Shown here one piece after another: positions 10,399-22,488 of a stretch of 64,000 bases of DNA; position 1 is the stretch's first letter; each line of letters starts with the position of its first letter. The notes under the pieces are model-generated. The model was not told the origin of the DNA, made no database searches, and saw only the letters and a list, made by a program, of their open reading frames with translations. Both the position numbers and the translations under genes were made by a program. Where the stretch lies: positions 2,418,001 through 2,482,000 of the forward strand of contig PZJY01000006.1 of assembly GCA_031472005.1 (NCBI GenBank), given 5' to 3'. Source of the stretch: Tetracladium setigerum (lineage: Eukaryota > Ascomycota > Leotiomycetes > Helotiales).

Positions 10399-13065
10399 TT
10401 AGCCCGCATACTCATCCGGTTCCGCAAAATGAAAAGGTGGCGGCGGATGAATTGGTTTCGGTGGCCACCTCGCATCTTTCATATACTGGACGCTAAATTC
10501 GTGCCTCCCAGAGCCAACCTCAACACCCTCACTCCTCTCCTGATTAGGCAACACAACAAGCGCCATTGTATTAGGCGGGACGATAACCTCTAATTTAAAT
10601 ATCTTATCATCTTCTATCCTCCACTTACTCTCCACCATACCATATGGCGAAAGATGCTTCACACTCGCACTCGTCACAATACCGCCTGGGATGGGCCGAA
10701 CAAGGATTTTCTTCCAACCTGGTTGCAACGAACTGAGTCCTCCGACCGTCTCATGTAGGAACTGTGCAACGGCTCCGAAGGCGTAGTGGTTGAATGACAA
10801 CATGTCTCCGGGATTGAGACTTCCATCTGGGAGCATACTATCCCAACGCTCCCACATCGTTGTGCTTCCCATCGTGACGGCATATAGCCATGAGGGACAC
10901 TTCTTCTCCAGCACCATTCGATAGGCAAGGAAGCTTTTATCGATGATTGACAGGGCTTTGCAGATTAGAGGTGTGCCTACGAAACCGGTAGCGACTTTGA
11001 ATCCATTGGTGCGTACGAGGAACTCGAGACGTTCGGAGGCGCCGCTGAGTTGTCTGTCGGTGGCAAAGAGGTTAAACGCGATGGCGAGAGCGTAGGCTGT
11101 TTGCGTATCTGATGCAATGCGGCCGTTGGGCGTGAAGTATTCGTCTTGGAAAATTTGTTTGAGGCTTTCAAAGTCGGCTTGGTAAGCTGTTGCGCGGTCG
11201 GTCTTGCCAAGGATCGTGCTTATTTGTGCAAGTAGGCCGGTGATGTGAACGAGATAGGAATTTGCGACGAGTTGGGAGTCGGTTTGTGCCTTTCCTGGAT
11301 CTTGTGGCGGAGCGGAAGGATCGAGCCAGTCGCCTAGCTGGTGAGCGGATTTGTCCCATAGTCTGTTGGGACCGCGTGGAATGGCTTTGTCTACCCAAGC
11401 CGTCATGCTTGCGTACTGAGCTTCTAGTATCGAGGCATCGCCAAAGCTCTGATAGATATCCCAAGGAGCCGTGACAGTCACGTCGCTCCATACAGCGAGT
11501 GGTTGACGAGGGCCAGCAAATTGCATGACATCTGGGACGACTGGTGGGGGTAGAGCGCTTTCGGTTTCGAATTGCTCAGCCGATAGATCCGCGAGCCAAT
11601 TTCCTAGCATTCCATGTGTGTTGTACAGAAAGTTTGCGGTAGAGGCAAAGACAGCCAAATCGCCCGTCCAGCCCATACGCTCGTCTCGCTGTGGGCAATC
11701 GGTAGGAACGGAGACAAAGTTGCCACGCATCCCCCATCTGACATTTTCGTGTAGTTTGTTGATCATAGAGTCTGAACACTCGAACCAGCCAGTTCTCTCC
11801 ATGTCAGTGTGGAGGACCATAGCTGTAAGATCCTCTTTGGACGGAACACCATCATTGATAGGCCACGAGTCGATCTGTACGTAACGGAAGCCGTGGAACG
11901 TGAATTTGGGCTCCCAGTATCTCTCCAACGGCGATTCGGAGAGGGTGATTGAATCTTGAGCTTTGGCAAGTCTTAATGGCCGAGAGGCACATTCTCCAGC
12001 ATCGAGAACCTCGACATGACTCAGTTGTATTATCTTCCCAGCATGTCCAGCACCCAAAGCTTGAAGATCCACACGAACCCAACCGACCAGATTCTGCCCG
12101 AAATCAACTATGACCTTTCCGGAAGGACTCTTTGATATGTCGATAGGTGTGATCTGCTCAGTGATCCTGACTGGAGGGATTTCAGGTGCGGCAAGTACGA
12201 TTTTGGGATCCAACCTTTCTAGGCGTACGGAATTTGTCGTGGTAATCTCTTCGCGAAGATCAACGACTTCGCCATCATATAGTTCTGAGCTCAAGATTGG
12301 TCCAATGCCGCAATTCCAGGAAGCATCTGTAACAACAGTCTCATCTAAGCAGTCGCCTTCGAGTTGTGCGAGTAGGCCAAGCTGTTCGCCGTATATACTT
12401 CGAACACCGCCCATGAAGCCTAATCTGCCGGCATACCAGCCCTCACCCACTTCCACTTGAATTGTGTTTAGTCCGGAGCGAAGGAGGGCTGTTACATTGA
12501 ACGTTTGGTAATTTAGGCGATGGTTATAACTGGTCCATCCCGGCGCTAAAGCATGATCACCGACCTTTATACCATTTATCTTTGCTTCATACACTCCATG
12601 AGCGGTGATGTAGAGTTTCGTCGAACTGATGGCCTTGCTGATAGTGAAATCTTTATGGAAGACTTGAGGCCGTTTCGTCGCATCAACCGGTTGAGGAATT
12701 TCGGTCTTGATTAGATTTGCTTTCCAATCGCTTCGGTGGAGTAGAGCTACTTCAATATCGACTGGGTCAGACCATGGTGTTGAAAGCTGCTCTCCGTGAG
12801 CTCTGATGGATACTTGAGCAGTGTCGCGGGATTTCAAGGCCGTAGCTGGCCAAGGAACAAGAACGGACTCTGGGGTTTCCAGGTGGTATGTTTGTGCGGA
12901 GGCGCCATTGACTGAGACCTGTATATCAACCGCAATTTGTTTCCAGTTCTTGGAGGTCCCGGCAAAGCTCCATGACAGGCGCGGTGATGGGTGACCGATT
13001 ACGACGGTCCCGAAACTGATTGTATAGTGCTCCAATGTGATCTTGGAAAGGGCGATGACAGCCAT
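10399..13065 (-). CDS. Alpha-L-rhamnosidase, glycoside hydrolase family 78
   Basis: Releases terminal alpha-L-rhamnose from plant glycosides, for example flavonol rhamnosides such as rutin and quercitrin, or from rhamnogalacturonan. It is a single exon of 888 aa, typical for the family. Order: N-terminal beta-sandwich domains (about 1-320), concanavalin-like rhamnosidase domain (DFGQNLVGWVRVDL near 321-334), then the (alpha/alpha)6 barrel with the diagnostic acidic motif DCPQRDER at 456-463 (D461 and E462) followed by MGWTGD, a second acidic site TMWERWD at 736-742 (E739), and a C-terminal beta domain. No signal peptide is visible at MAVIALSKITLEH, so the enzyme is probably intracellular. It is divergent from a sugar transporter, which suggests joint uptake and hydrolysis of a rhamnoside. 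Substrate is inferred from the neighbours. Confidence 0.93.
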   Translation of the reverse strand: MAVIALSKITLEHYTISFGTVVIGHPSPRLSWSFAGTSKNWKQIAVDIQVSVNGASAQTYHLETPESVLVPWPATALKSRDTAQVSIRAHGEQLSTPWSDPVDIEVALLHRSDWKANLIKTEIPQPVDATKRPQVFHKDFTISKAISSTKLYITAHGVYEAKINGIKVGDHALAPGWTSYNHRLNYQTFNVTALLRSGLNTIQVEVGEGWYAGRLGFMGGVRSIYGEQLGLLAQLEGDCLDETVVTDASWNCGIGPILSSELYDGEVVDLREEITTTNSVRLERLDPKIVLAAPEIPPVRITEQITPIDISKSPSGKVIVDFGQNLVGWVRVDLQALGAGHAGKIIQLSHVEVLDAGECASRPLRLAKAQDSITLSESPLERYWEPKFTFHGFRYVQIDSWPINDGVPSKEDLTAMVLHTDMERTGWFECSDSMINKLHENVRWGMRGNFVSVPTDCPQRDERMGWTGDLAVFASTANFLYNTHGMLGNWLADLSAEQFETESALPPPVVPDVMQFAGPRQPLAVWSDVTVTAPWDIYQSFGDASILEAQYASMTAWVDKAIPRGPNRLWDKSAHQLGDWLDPSAPPQDPGKAQTDSQLVANSYLVHITGLLAQISTILGKTDRATAYQADFESLKQIFQDEYFTPNGRIASDTQTAYALAIAFNLFATDRQLSGASERLEFLVRTNGFKVATGFVGTPLICKALSIIDKSFLAYRMVLEKKCPSWLYAVTMGSTTMWERWDSMLPDGSLNPGDMLSFNHYAFGAVAQFLHETVGGLSSLQPGWKKILVRPIPGGIVTSASVKHLSPYGMVESKWRIEDDKIFKLEVIVPPNTMALVVLPNQERSEGVEVGSGRHEFSVQYMKDARWPPKPIHPPPPFHFAEPDEYAG

Positions 13066-14037
13066 GATGTTGCTTGGTCCCCGGAAGGACTTGGTGATGA
13101 GTAATTGAATTGAAGCGGATTGATGGTATCAACGTCGGAGGAGTTAAGTTGAAAAGATTCAGAGAATATCTATGAGTACTCCGTCGATCGTCAAAGGGTG
13201 AAAGCACAGATCGCAATCGCGTCAATTGATTGAAATAGAGTAGTGATGGACGATGGGTTCTGTGATGTCAAGTGATGAAAGTGTTTGATTTGGGGTAGAA
13301 GTACAAAGTTGTGTTGTTGTGTTCGGTACAGAGTAAAGCATGAAATGACGAAACCTTCGCCCTTGCGGTCAAGAATGTACCGACATTATTGTGGAAGGAC
13401 TACAATCTCTCTCTCCCTCGAATACCCGAGTAGTACATGCAACACATGGAAGATGTTTGAATATGCAATTTGAACCTTAATTTTGACTCCAGTATCATGA
13501 ATCATGGGTCGAGGGAAAAACCTGGAGATTGTGGAGGCGGGGAGGTGTGGAGGGAGGAATGTGGAGTGGGATGGTGATGTGGAAGGATTTGATGTGGCTG
13601 ATGTGGACTTGTGGAGGAAATCCCAAAATCCACAACATCACAGTCATGATGCGTGCAACAAGATACTGTACAGTAACACAAATCCATTCTACGACGGAAC
13701 TCGGGACATTTTACCCCAGGAATCCCATATTTTCGGTATTCGACTTCGGCTAATATGATAATGCCATTGATTGACATTGGAGACGGCAGAGTAGTCGGCA
13801 TCTCGTGAACGCCTCCCCTTCCCTAAGAAGTCTTTTCAATATTGACAACGGTCCACTTTGACCCCAGATCTGGAGGTGTCCATTCCCCACACTCTGTCGC
13901 CCTACTAGTGAGGGAATACATATATACACATTGAGATATATATATCTATCTGTTCAATGCACCATCTGGGAGAAGGGCAAGGCATTAAGACAATCTTGAA
14001 AAGCAATCTACCTACCTACCCACCAAACATCAACAAC
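13066..14037. promoter_or_regulatory. Divergent promoter of GH78 rhamnosidase and MFS transporter with TGTGGA array
   Basis: This 972 bp region feeds both genes. Between 13530 and 13615 the hexamer TGTGGA (reverse complement TCCACA) occurs six times: 13530, 13546, 13560, 13578, 13602 and 13610. The fifth copy is the full octamer ATGTGGAC at 13601-13608. A further GTCCAC lies at 13851-13856, 187 bp before the transporter start. The same word recurs in the other island promoters (see findings). An AT repeat precedes the transporter near 13915-13950. Confidence 0.55.
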
Positions 14038-15828
14038 ATGGATACCAAGAAAGTTCCCACCACGCATGTTGAGCACTCAGATTTGGGTGATATCAAGGGT
14101 GACAGCGTGGTCAACGATGATCCAAATGTCGCTCTCGGCCTGCTTCTTCATAACGCTGAGCGAGAGAAGGGTTTACGCGCCACTGCCTGGCAGCACAAGC
14201 GAATTCTTCTTATGTGTAGGTTGCTCCTTTATCACTCTCTGCTTCTCGCCCAAAACCTATACTAACATATCCAAAGCTGTACCTGCATTCTTCTGCGGCG
14301 CATCTTTTGGCTACGACAATGTCGTCAACGCTGCTACCTTGTCCATGCCAGCCTTTCTCATCTACTTTGGTGAGGTCAACCCGACAACGCATGCCCTCTT
14401 CGTCCCGAGTATCTGGACCTCCCTTTTCACCTCTATGTCTGGCTTGTGTCTGGCGATCGGAAGTATCATCTTAGGCCACATTTACGAGAGAGTTGGTCGC
14501 AAACCGTCTGCCATTGGCGCATGCATTGTCTCTGTTGGCGGGATCGCCATCCAATATACTGCAGTCAGTCGAGGAGCGCTTCTCGCTGGAAAGATGGTCA
14601 ATTGTCTTGCGCTAGGAGGCATGGTAGCTACGAGCTCTACATACATCTCTGAGGTGAGTCTCGCTGCATGCAGATGGCGAAATCTCCTCACTAACACTTG
14701 ATAAACCAGATCTCGCCAATTCGACTCCGAGGACCTATGCAATCTGCCTTGATTCTCTTCCAGGCACTTATGCTTATGACTGGTCTAGGTATAATCAGTA
14801 CATTCATCCCGGATGCCACAGAAATTGCATTCCGAAAGGTCTTCGCCCTTCAATGGGTCTGGACTGGAATTGTCTTGCTAGCCTTTCCCTTTCTCCCAGA
14901 GTAAGAATACCACGGGTCTGATATCCCACCAACTGCTAACACAACCAGATCTCCCGTCTATCTCATCAAAAGCAAGCAACTCGAGAGAGCCCGCCGCGCC
15001 ATGGTCAAATTGTACGGCTCAAACGGCGACGTAGACGCCAGACTAGCCTATCTCCGCAGCACCATCGATCACGAAGACCCAAGCGGAGGAGTCGTCGAGA
15101 AACCCGGCTTTGCAGACTGTTTCAAAGGTTGTGATCGTCGCCGCACACTAACCGTCATCTTCGTCCTCTTCGGCCAAAACGCCTGCGGCGTGGCCTTCCT
15201 CTCGCAAGCCATCTACTTCCTCTTCCTCGCAGGTCTCGCCCCCGCCGACGTCTTCAATATTTCCATCGGTGGCTTCGCACTAGCCATAGTCTTCATCATC
15301 ATAAGTTGGTACTTCATCGAAAAATTCGGTCGTCGCACCATCTTCCTGACCGGCTCTTCCACTTCAGCCGTAGCTTTTGCCGTCATCGGCGCACTCTACT
15401 ACGTCAAAGGCAAAGGCGCCGTCTGGGGTGTTGCAATCCTCCTCAACGTTATGACATCCTGGCAATTCTTCGCCGTGGGCGCCATCTCATGGGTCATCGC
15501 CTCGGAACTCTCGTCGTACCGACTTCGTGGCCCGACGCAATCCATTGGGTTCGCTTCGCAGCTGCTAGGCTCGTGTTTGTTCAATTTCGTTACGCCTTAT
15601 ATGTATAATACCGATGCGGGCAATTTGGGTGCGCGCACGGGGTTTATTTGGGCGGCGGCGTGTGCCCTCTATTTTGGCTTCTCCTGGTTCTTGGTTCCTG
15701 AGACGTTTGGCTTGAGTGTGCCCGAGATGGATTGGATGTTTTTTAATGGGGTTAGCATGAGGGATTTTCAGAGTAAGAAGGCTGAGGCTGCTTTGGCCGA
15801 GGAGGTCATGGCTCATGATGCTGTGTAG
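14038..15828 (+). CDS. MFS sugar porter (alpha-glucoside / glycoside H+ symporter type)
   Basis: Plasma-membrane proton symporter for sugars or small glycosides. Four exons: 14038-14215, 14277-14653, 14710-14900 and 14949-15828, giving 541 aa. Sugar-porter signatures are present: the loop GHIYERVGRKPS between helices 2 and 3, the stretch RLRGPMQSALILFQAL after the helix 4/5 region, PESPVYLIKSKQLERARRAM at the start of the central loop, ISWYFIEKFGRRTIFL after helix 8, and PETFGLSVPEMD at the C-terminal end. This C-terminus resembles maltose/alpha-glucoside permeases more than hexose carriers. Sharing a promoter with an intracellular-looking rhamnosidase argues for import of a rhamnoside, a flavonol glycoside or free rhamnose. 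Which one cannot be told from sequence. Confidence 0.9.
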
Positions 15829-16586
15829 AGAGGGTGTAGAACATTGTGACCGGCGGGCGGCACAATCAAGTTCAGCGGAATATTATTGATATATTTTTAG
15901 ATATATAAAGTTGTTAAAATTACATGGTCGTTCAAACAATTTTCTTTTTCATATCCTACTTTCTCTCCTCTTTCGAATGGTCCCTATTGGCAATTAATTG
16001 CGCAACTTGGAACGTAGTGTGCTCCCAACATCGAACCTCAAGTCAACAACCAAAATACTGAAAGCCGCACCTCCTCATCCATTTCTCGGACAATTAATAA
16101 TCATAACTTTATAAAGAATCATGCCAACAATGCGTTGCCAGGTGCAGTTTCGAGTCATCTCTAAAGTATTTTACTGTCATTATTGCAGGTGGTGCTGTAA
16201 GTAGTGTTGCAATCGTGTGAGGCGGTATCATAATAAGTCTTTGGAGACTTGACCCCAAGATTTCGAAATAATGTCGAAAATACTATGAATCGAGGACTTA
16301 GAGTCTAAGGATAGCGGGGTGAAGTGTACTACCAACATTGATTTAGTGGCACGGGGCTCATAACTATCAGAGTGCAACAATTTACTTCTCTCCCTCATCA
16401 AGCAAGAACACACAAGTTACACAACACGCGCAGCCAAATAAGCACACCAACGGCTGACGAGGATATGTGGCCCAAATTTATTCTGATTACATAGATATAT
16501 CTAAGATCTATACACGAAAAATGATGGCGCATCCTTTGTGCCTCTATCCACCCCCCTTTCCAAAAAAAACCACGCAGCAAAAAAAT
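15829..16586. other. Convergent intergenic region, transporter / GH43 3' ends
   Basis: About 760 bp between two convergent genes. A/T-rich blocks follow the transporter stop (15870-15960), as expected for 3' ends. No further gene, repeat or RNA is recognised. Confidence 0.4.
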
Positions 16587-18371
16587 TCACAACTCAACAA
16601 TCAAATTCTCAAATTTCGCCGGCTGCATCACAGTCTCAGCACCGTTACTAGTAGCAAATAACGCGAAAACCGGTCCTGTATAACCCCACTCAGTCAGAAG
16701 CAACGAATCCGCCACACCAGCCTCAACCCACTTTCCTCCTCCTTCATTACCCGCCCCATTCCCTTTCTCAATTCTATACTCAAATACATACGCCGTTTCC
16801 GAACACATCACTCTTAATTCAATCCTCCCGTCAAAACCCTCATCACCAATATCTTTTTGCGCCACTTGCTGTTCAGCGTGCAAACTCGTTGTTTGAAATA
16901 CAATTTGCTTTCCGCGGACAGAGAGGGACAAGTGACGGAGTTGATCGGTGTAGACTGCCATCCCCGCTTCTTCTGAATCAGAGGCCGGGGAAAAAGTGAG
17001 GGAGATGGTGAATTGACTCGTTAGTGAGCGCTGACGGAATCCAATGAGGGAGGATGTGCCTTTTTGTGTGTGTAGATTTGCGGGGGTGCCTGTTATAGTG
17101 ACGCTTTTCCCTTTCCCATCATCATGCCAGTCGTAACTTGAGAAATCGGCATCGCGGAGATATACAAGACGGGGATTCTCCGTATCAAGCGTTTCTTGGA
17201 TAGATGTGAACGGTACTGCTTGCCTTTCGCTTGTAGGTGGTATAGGAAGTGGTTGTGAAAGCACCATCTCAGTCGTGATCGGTTTCCAATCATTGAAAAT
17301 CGGCCACTCATCTGTCTCCCAGGTCACAGGACATAGAAATGTTTCGCGACCGAGAGGGGAGTGGTTTCCTGGTGCTAACATACGCACCGCGAGAGCAACA
17401 GCCCACCAATTCCCGGTAGAATCTTGAAAGAGATCCGCATGGCCTACGCCTTGAATGTACTCATTCGATCCACGGGCTGTCATGACCGGATTATGAGGAT
17501 GGTTCTCATACGGACCCCAAATATTCTTCGAACGAGACATCGTAACAGCATGATTTATCTCCGTTCCATCTTCAGCCAGTAACCCATAATACCAACCGTC
17601 TTTCTTGTAAATATGCGGTCCCTCGGCCCAGCCGCCGCTGAAGGAATTCATGATGGCTTTTGGCTCCCCGGAGAGAGAGTTACCGGTTAAGATGTCGATT
17701 TCCATCTGGACGATTTGAGGGAGGACTCCTTCGGGGAGTTTACCGTCCGCGGGCATGCTGGGGAACATCGTGCCTTGGAAGTAGACGCGATCGTTGTCGG
17801 AGCTGTCGAAGAAGAGACTGGGGTCGATGCCGTGGAAGGAGTTGGAGATGGGGATTGGATCGCTCCAGATGCCTGAGTGGGGGTTGGTGGACGTTACATA
17901 GAATGTGTCGGCTTTGCCGGCGAGGAGGACGTTGGTGCAGATAATGTAGAATGTGCCCTGGGATAATTGTCAGTTTGATTTTCTTACAGTATTATAGATA
18001 AAAGGTTTGTTTGGCGAGGTGACGATCGCTGGCGAGCTGCTTACCTTGTGATATCGGATTGTGGGAGCAATGATTCCTTCGGTATGACATCCTCTTGTGA
18101 TGACCTCGTTGAGAGACATGAGTCCTTGTCTGTTGACCGCGCATTCTAATTTCACTTTATCAGTGATATTCTACTCCTGGAATGAAATTCTCTTACTTAA
18201 TGGAGTCCAGTTGACAAGGTCCTGAGATGTATTGATAGTAATGTGAGGAAACCATTGAAATGTTGAATTTACAAGGTAAAAGGTCCCATCAACTTGTACA
18301 CAAGATGGATCCGGGTGGAAGCCCGGGATGATTGGATTTCTCAATACATTCTCTAGAGAAAGCGAACCCAT
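16587..18371 (-). CDS. Glycoside hydrolase family 43 (beta-xylosidase / alpha-L-arabinofuranosidase)
   Basis: Cleaves terminal xylose or arabinose. Three exons, 18371-18197, 18145-18045 and 17957-16587, give 548 aa. The five-bladed propeller starts with NPIIPGFHPDPS, whose D21 is the expected catalytic base. D137 in HGIDPSLFFD is the pKa-modulating Asp, and E204 in WAEGPHIYK is the expected acid. A C-terminal beta-sandwich of about 200 residues follows, as in XynB-type enzymes (FRQRSLTSQFTISLTF, with ALFATSNGAE near the end). There is no signal peptide. Within a flavonol island it could remove xylose or arabinose from quercetin pentosides; on its own it would be read as a hemicellulose side-chain enzyme. 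Three exact splice joins support the model. Confidence 0.92.
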
Positions 18372-19799
18372 TTTCTAAACCGTGGTGATTGACTAGGTAG
18401 ATCAGGTAGAAAGTAGGAGTTCGAAAATCTGATTGTGTATAGAATAGTCGTCGGATTACAATCGACTTAAGTATACTGATTTTCGCTTAACGTCTGACGA
18501 TTGAGATGGACGACAGTTGTGAGTCAGGTTGTGAGTTGTGAGTTGTGAGTTTGTTGTCTGATCTTCCCGGCAATCACCGCCGTCCACATCCCATCCTCCA
18601 TGTTCCCCCGCAGTCTAATTAATTTCGCCTCCACATCCCCAGACTTTTTGCATCCCTTGTCCACATACTTGGCGAAATCCGTCCACTCGCTTAATTTTGA
18701 CTTCTCCCCCACTGCTGTCCGGACATACCGCCTAGATACTCGCGATACTCAGCTGCCGTAGTGCATCATCTAGAACCGATATTGTTCGCGTGATAGTCAT
18801 AATAGTTCATGTGTAGATCTCCTTCGCAGCAGCTGAGAGAGAGTAGGTCTGGTTGTTGTTATGTCCGCTTATGAGATCACTCCGAAAGATCATGGGAGGT
18901 TTTATAAAATTTTCATCTCGAATCCTCTCTCTATTGGAATGCACATTATCTTTCTCGCTCTATCTAAGATTGTTAATTAGATTACTGGATTCTTGGATTA
19001 ATTTATCGTAATACATTAGATTAATTATTTGCCTGCCATCCATCCCTCATAGACCAAAGTGCTATCATTACGGGTCTACTTTCTTCTTGTAGCCATTTCT
19101 CATATTTGTATTCTTCAAAATGATCATCGGGTTTATTCATCTCCATCAGCAGCCATAAAGAGATCATTAGAGTGAGTGTGTGAAGATACCTTCCATACAT
19201 ACTATGTACCGTACTCGCACTCACATTCGGGGATTTTCGCCAAGTCATGCCAAGACATTTCGAAAAGATTGCAGATTCGAGCGATTTCAGAAAAAGTTCA
19301 GGAAATCTTCAAGATTTTTTTTGCGACGTGTAATAAAAACACGGTCAGTCAGTCACAAAGCGGCCGCAATTTCGGCATCACGTGGTATTCACATCTTTCC
19401 CTTCCAGCACATTGAGTTTGTATAAAAACAGGAAAGAAGTGAGGTGTGATGTTTGTTGTATTGATGGAATTGGTGATGACCCCGTTGCCAGAGCGTATAA
19501 CCCTGTTATTATTTTGATGTATAAAATCACGTGAGAGAGGATAACCCTACAATTCTAATTAAGACTTGAAGCGTTGGTTTATTAATTGTTTATTGAGGTT
19601 TCATGCCATATTAGATCTGTTGTGCAATGTGATGAGGATATGGTCATCACAGAAATTACAATTTGTACCGTCTTTATCTCAAAGATCTAAAATTACTTAC
19701 CTTAAATAGTATGTTCAGCAAACTAAGTAGGTATCTATCGTGACACATTCCACAGCTAACAAAAATCAAAATTTCCATCTATTCGTATATTATTTACAT
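18372..19799. other. GH43 upstream region and GH3 3' flank
   Basis: 1.4 kb without a gene. The right half is A/T-rich and follows the GH3 stop. The left part is the GH43 promoter and contains the TCCACA cluster listed separately. Short ORFs here (up to 81 codons) have no recognisable motif. Confidence 0.4.
18582..18686. promoter_or_regulatory. Cluster of (G)TCCACA(T) words upstream of GH43
   Basis: Four related words occur within 105 bp: GTCCACAT at 18582-18589, TCCACAT at 18630-18636, GTCCACAT at 18659-18666 and GTCCAC at 18681-18686. They sit 211-315 bp upstream of the GH43 start codon. Comparable arrays occur in the other island promoters. Confidence 0.5.
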
Positions 19800-22488
19800 T
19801 TACAATCCCGACCACAAAAACCCAGTCTCAACATCAACACTTGCAACACACCCACCCACATGTATCCTAAACTCACCAGCCTCAACAGCCCACTGCCTAC
19901 TCGTCTCATCCCAAAAACTAAAAGCATACTTTTCCTTCATCGATATCTTCACCTGAACCGACCCACGAGCAGGAACCATCAATTTGGTAAAACCCTTCAG
20001 CTCCCTCGCAGGTCTTGGCACAGAAGAGATCACATCCTCAACATACACCTGCACGACCTCTGCACCATTAAAATCACCGGTATTGGTGAGGAGTGCCTCG
20101 ACCAGAATTTCGCCATCCTCTGCATGTCCGGTGGTATTCGAACGAGTGAGTTTCAAAGAGGAGACTTCAAACGTCGTGTATGAAAGACCGTAACCGAATG
20201 CCCATTGAAGTTTATCCTGTCCCCACACATGTCGATTACCCATTCCAACACCCTCACCACAAGATATTTCCCACCCTCTAGCAGTTTCCACAGCCGGGAA
20301 GTAAGGGAAAGATGGTGCGTCTTGTAAACGCTTAGGCCAACTAACAGCGAGTTTCCCACTAGGATTTGCATCACCGAAGAGGATATCCGCCAGGGCATTC
20401 CCGCCTTCTTGACCTAGAAAATGGGCATTGAAAATTGCGTCTACGTCTTCGACAAAATCTTGAACGTCGATGGGATTGCCGCAGCTGAGGATCACAACGC
20501 TACGACGACTAGCTGCTGCTACAGCTTTGATCATTTTGATTTGACTCGGAGGAAGCGACATATTTGGAGCGTCGAAACCTTCGGATTCATGCTCGGGGGT
20601 GCGGCCTGCAAATATAAGTGTCACGTCGGCATTTCCAGCAATCTGGACTGCGTCAGCGATATCGGCGTCGTCGGAGTATTGCTCGAGGTAGCATAGTTTG
20701 GCGGAGTGGATGTCGGGTTCGCCGGTGTATGTTGCTGGACGGTGGGGTTGGACGATGAGTTCGATGAAGTAGGGGATGCCGGCTGTCATTTGGAGTTGGG
20801 TTGTGACTTGGATGTTTTGTGGGCGGAAGAGGAAGTCTTCGACTTCGATGTTGGACATGGTTTTTGAGGCGACTTCTTCGCCGTTGACTTTTACTATACA
20901 GGAGCCGGTTGATTGGGTGCCGATTGTGTGGAGGCCGGTGGTTTTGGGGATGAGTGTTGTCGATACTTCGTAGTGGAAGGCATCGGGGACGAGACCTTCC
21001 TTGATTCTGGCGAACATTACGGCCTGAGCGTTTGGTTGGAAGGCTTCTATGACTGCTGCTTCTGTGCCGTCATTGAAGTAACGAATGTTGATGCCGTTGC
21101 GACCATTCCTAGCATATATCTGCTCGACAGGAGCGGTAGGAATCACGTTGTGTATCCTGACACCATCTGCCTGGCTGACCTGTTCCGCATTGACACACCT
21201 CTTTTTGATTGAATCAATCGGGTGGTTCACATACTGTGGCAAGACTGCAGCACTACCTCCCCCGCTGATACTTGGATCTGTCGCTTGTCGGCCGATCACA
21301 GCCAAAGTCTGGGTCTTTTTGAGAGGCAAGACAGACTTGCGATTTTGGAGAAGGACAATTCCTTCTACTCCAACCTGTCGAGCCACGGCATTGCTGCCTT
21401 CGTCAACGAGCGATGTCTCTGGATCTGTGGTTTGGCTTCCCCAAGTGCGTTTGAGGAGTTTAAGTACGGCCTCTGCTCGCTCGTTTAGAACGGAAACGTC
21501 CAATTCACCGTTCTTGATCATGTCAAGAACAACAGCTTTTCTGTAAATGGCTGGACCTGGCATCTCAAGATCAAGACCGGCCTCCAAGGCAGGCTTTACG
21601 GATCGAGTTCCACACCAGTCGGACATTACCAATCCATCGTAGGCCCATTCTCTTCGCAAAACACCCTTGAGAAGAGCTTCGTTCTCGCTGCAAAAGATAC
21701 CACCAACTTTGTTATACCTTATAATAGTCAGCGAAACGCGATCAAATTATAATTCCAAAACTTACGCTGACATGATCGCCTCTGGGTTTGACTTGCGTAA
21801 CATCACTTGCCAAGAAGCGAGATAGATTTCTCGCATCGTTCTCCCGTTCAAGTCCTCAGCAACATCATGAAAACGTCGCTTCGTTTCGCACTCGTTGCCG
21901 ATGAAGTGTTTCGGGCATACAGCAACACCACCCGCCTGAATGGCATTGATCATCGAGGACGCAATCTCACCAGCCAGGAGCGGATCCTCGGTAAAACTCT
22001 CGAAATTCCTTCCCCCTCGCGGATCACGATGCAGATTTAGGACGGGGCCCAGAAGGATTCCCGCATTCTTTGATTTTGCTTGAAGAGCAATTTTGCTTCC
22101 GAGTGTGCTCATGAGTTCAACATTCCAAGTTGCGCCCATGCATGTGGCGCTTGGGAAGGAAAGCGTTTGGGTGGGAGGATGATCATTTCCTTTCACTCCC
22201 GTGACGGTATCCACAACCTGAGCGGTGTCAATTAAAGAGCTATGGATTGAGGGGAGAAGATATACTCACACTGAGGGGTGGGATTCCGAGGCGAGGAATG
22301 CCACCGGTATGAGTGAAATCTGAGCCTGAGAGAATGTCGAGCCGCTCCTCTAGTGTCAAGTCTTCCACCAACCATTTGGGCGATGTTGGTGATACAGGAG
22401 ATCTGTTTTCAACTTCTTCTACAAGGATTTCTGAGTCCTGTTTTGAGATAATGGGGACCACTGGATTCTGGATGACGATGACTGCCAT
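19800..22488 (-). CDS. Beta-glucosidase, glycoside hydrolase family 3 with PA14 insert
   Basis: Hydrolyses terminal beta-D-glucosides. Three exons, 22488-22270, 22217-21766 and 21717-19800, give 862 aa. Motifs: an N-terminal barrel with HRDPRGGRNFESFTEDPLLAG and KHFIGNECETKR, nucleophile D257 in GLVMSDWCGT, a second alpha/beta domain, an inserted PA14 domain at about 433-575, and a C-terminal fibronectin-III-like domain containing VVQVYVEDV and RPARELKGF. The upstream in-frame codon at 22500 is GTG, so the ATG at 22488 is taken as start. No signal peptide is evident (MAVIVIQNPVVPII is short and not followed by a cleavage site). PA14-containing GH3 enzymes often accept aryl glucosides, which fits a flavonol glucoside substrate. 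Divergent from the C2H2 regulator. Confidence 0.93.
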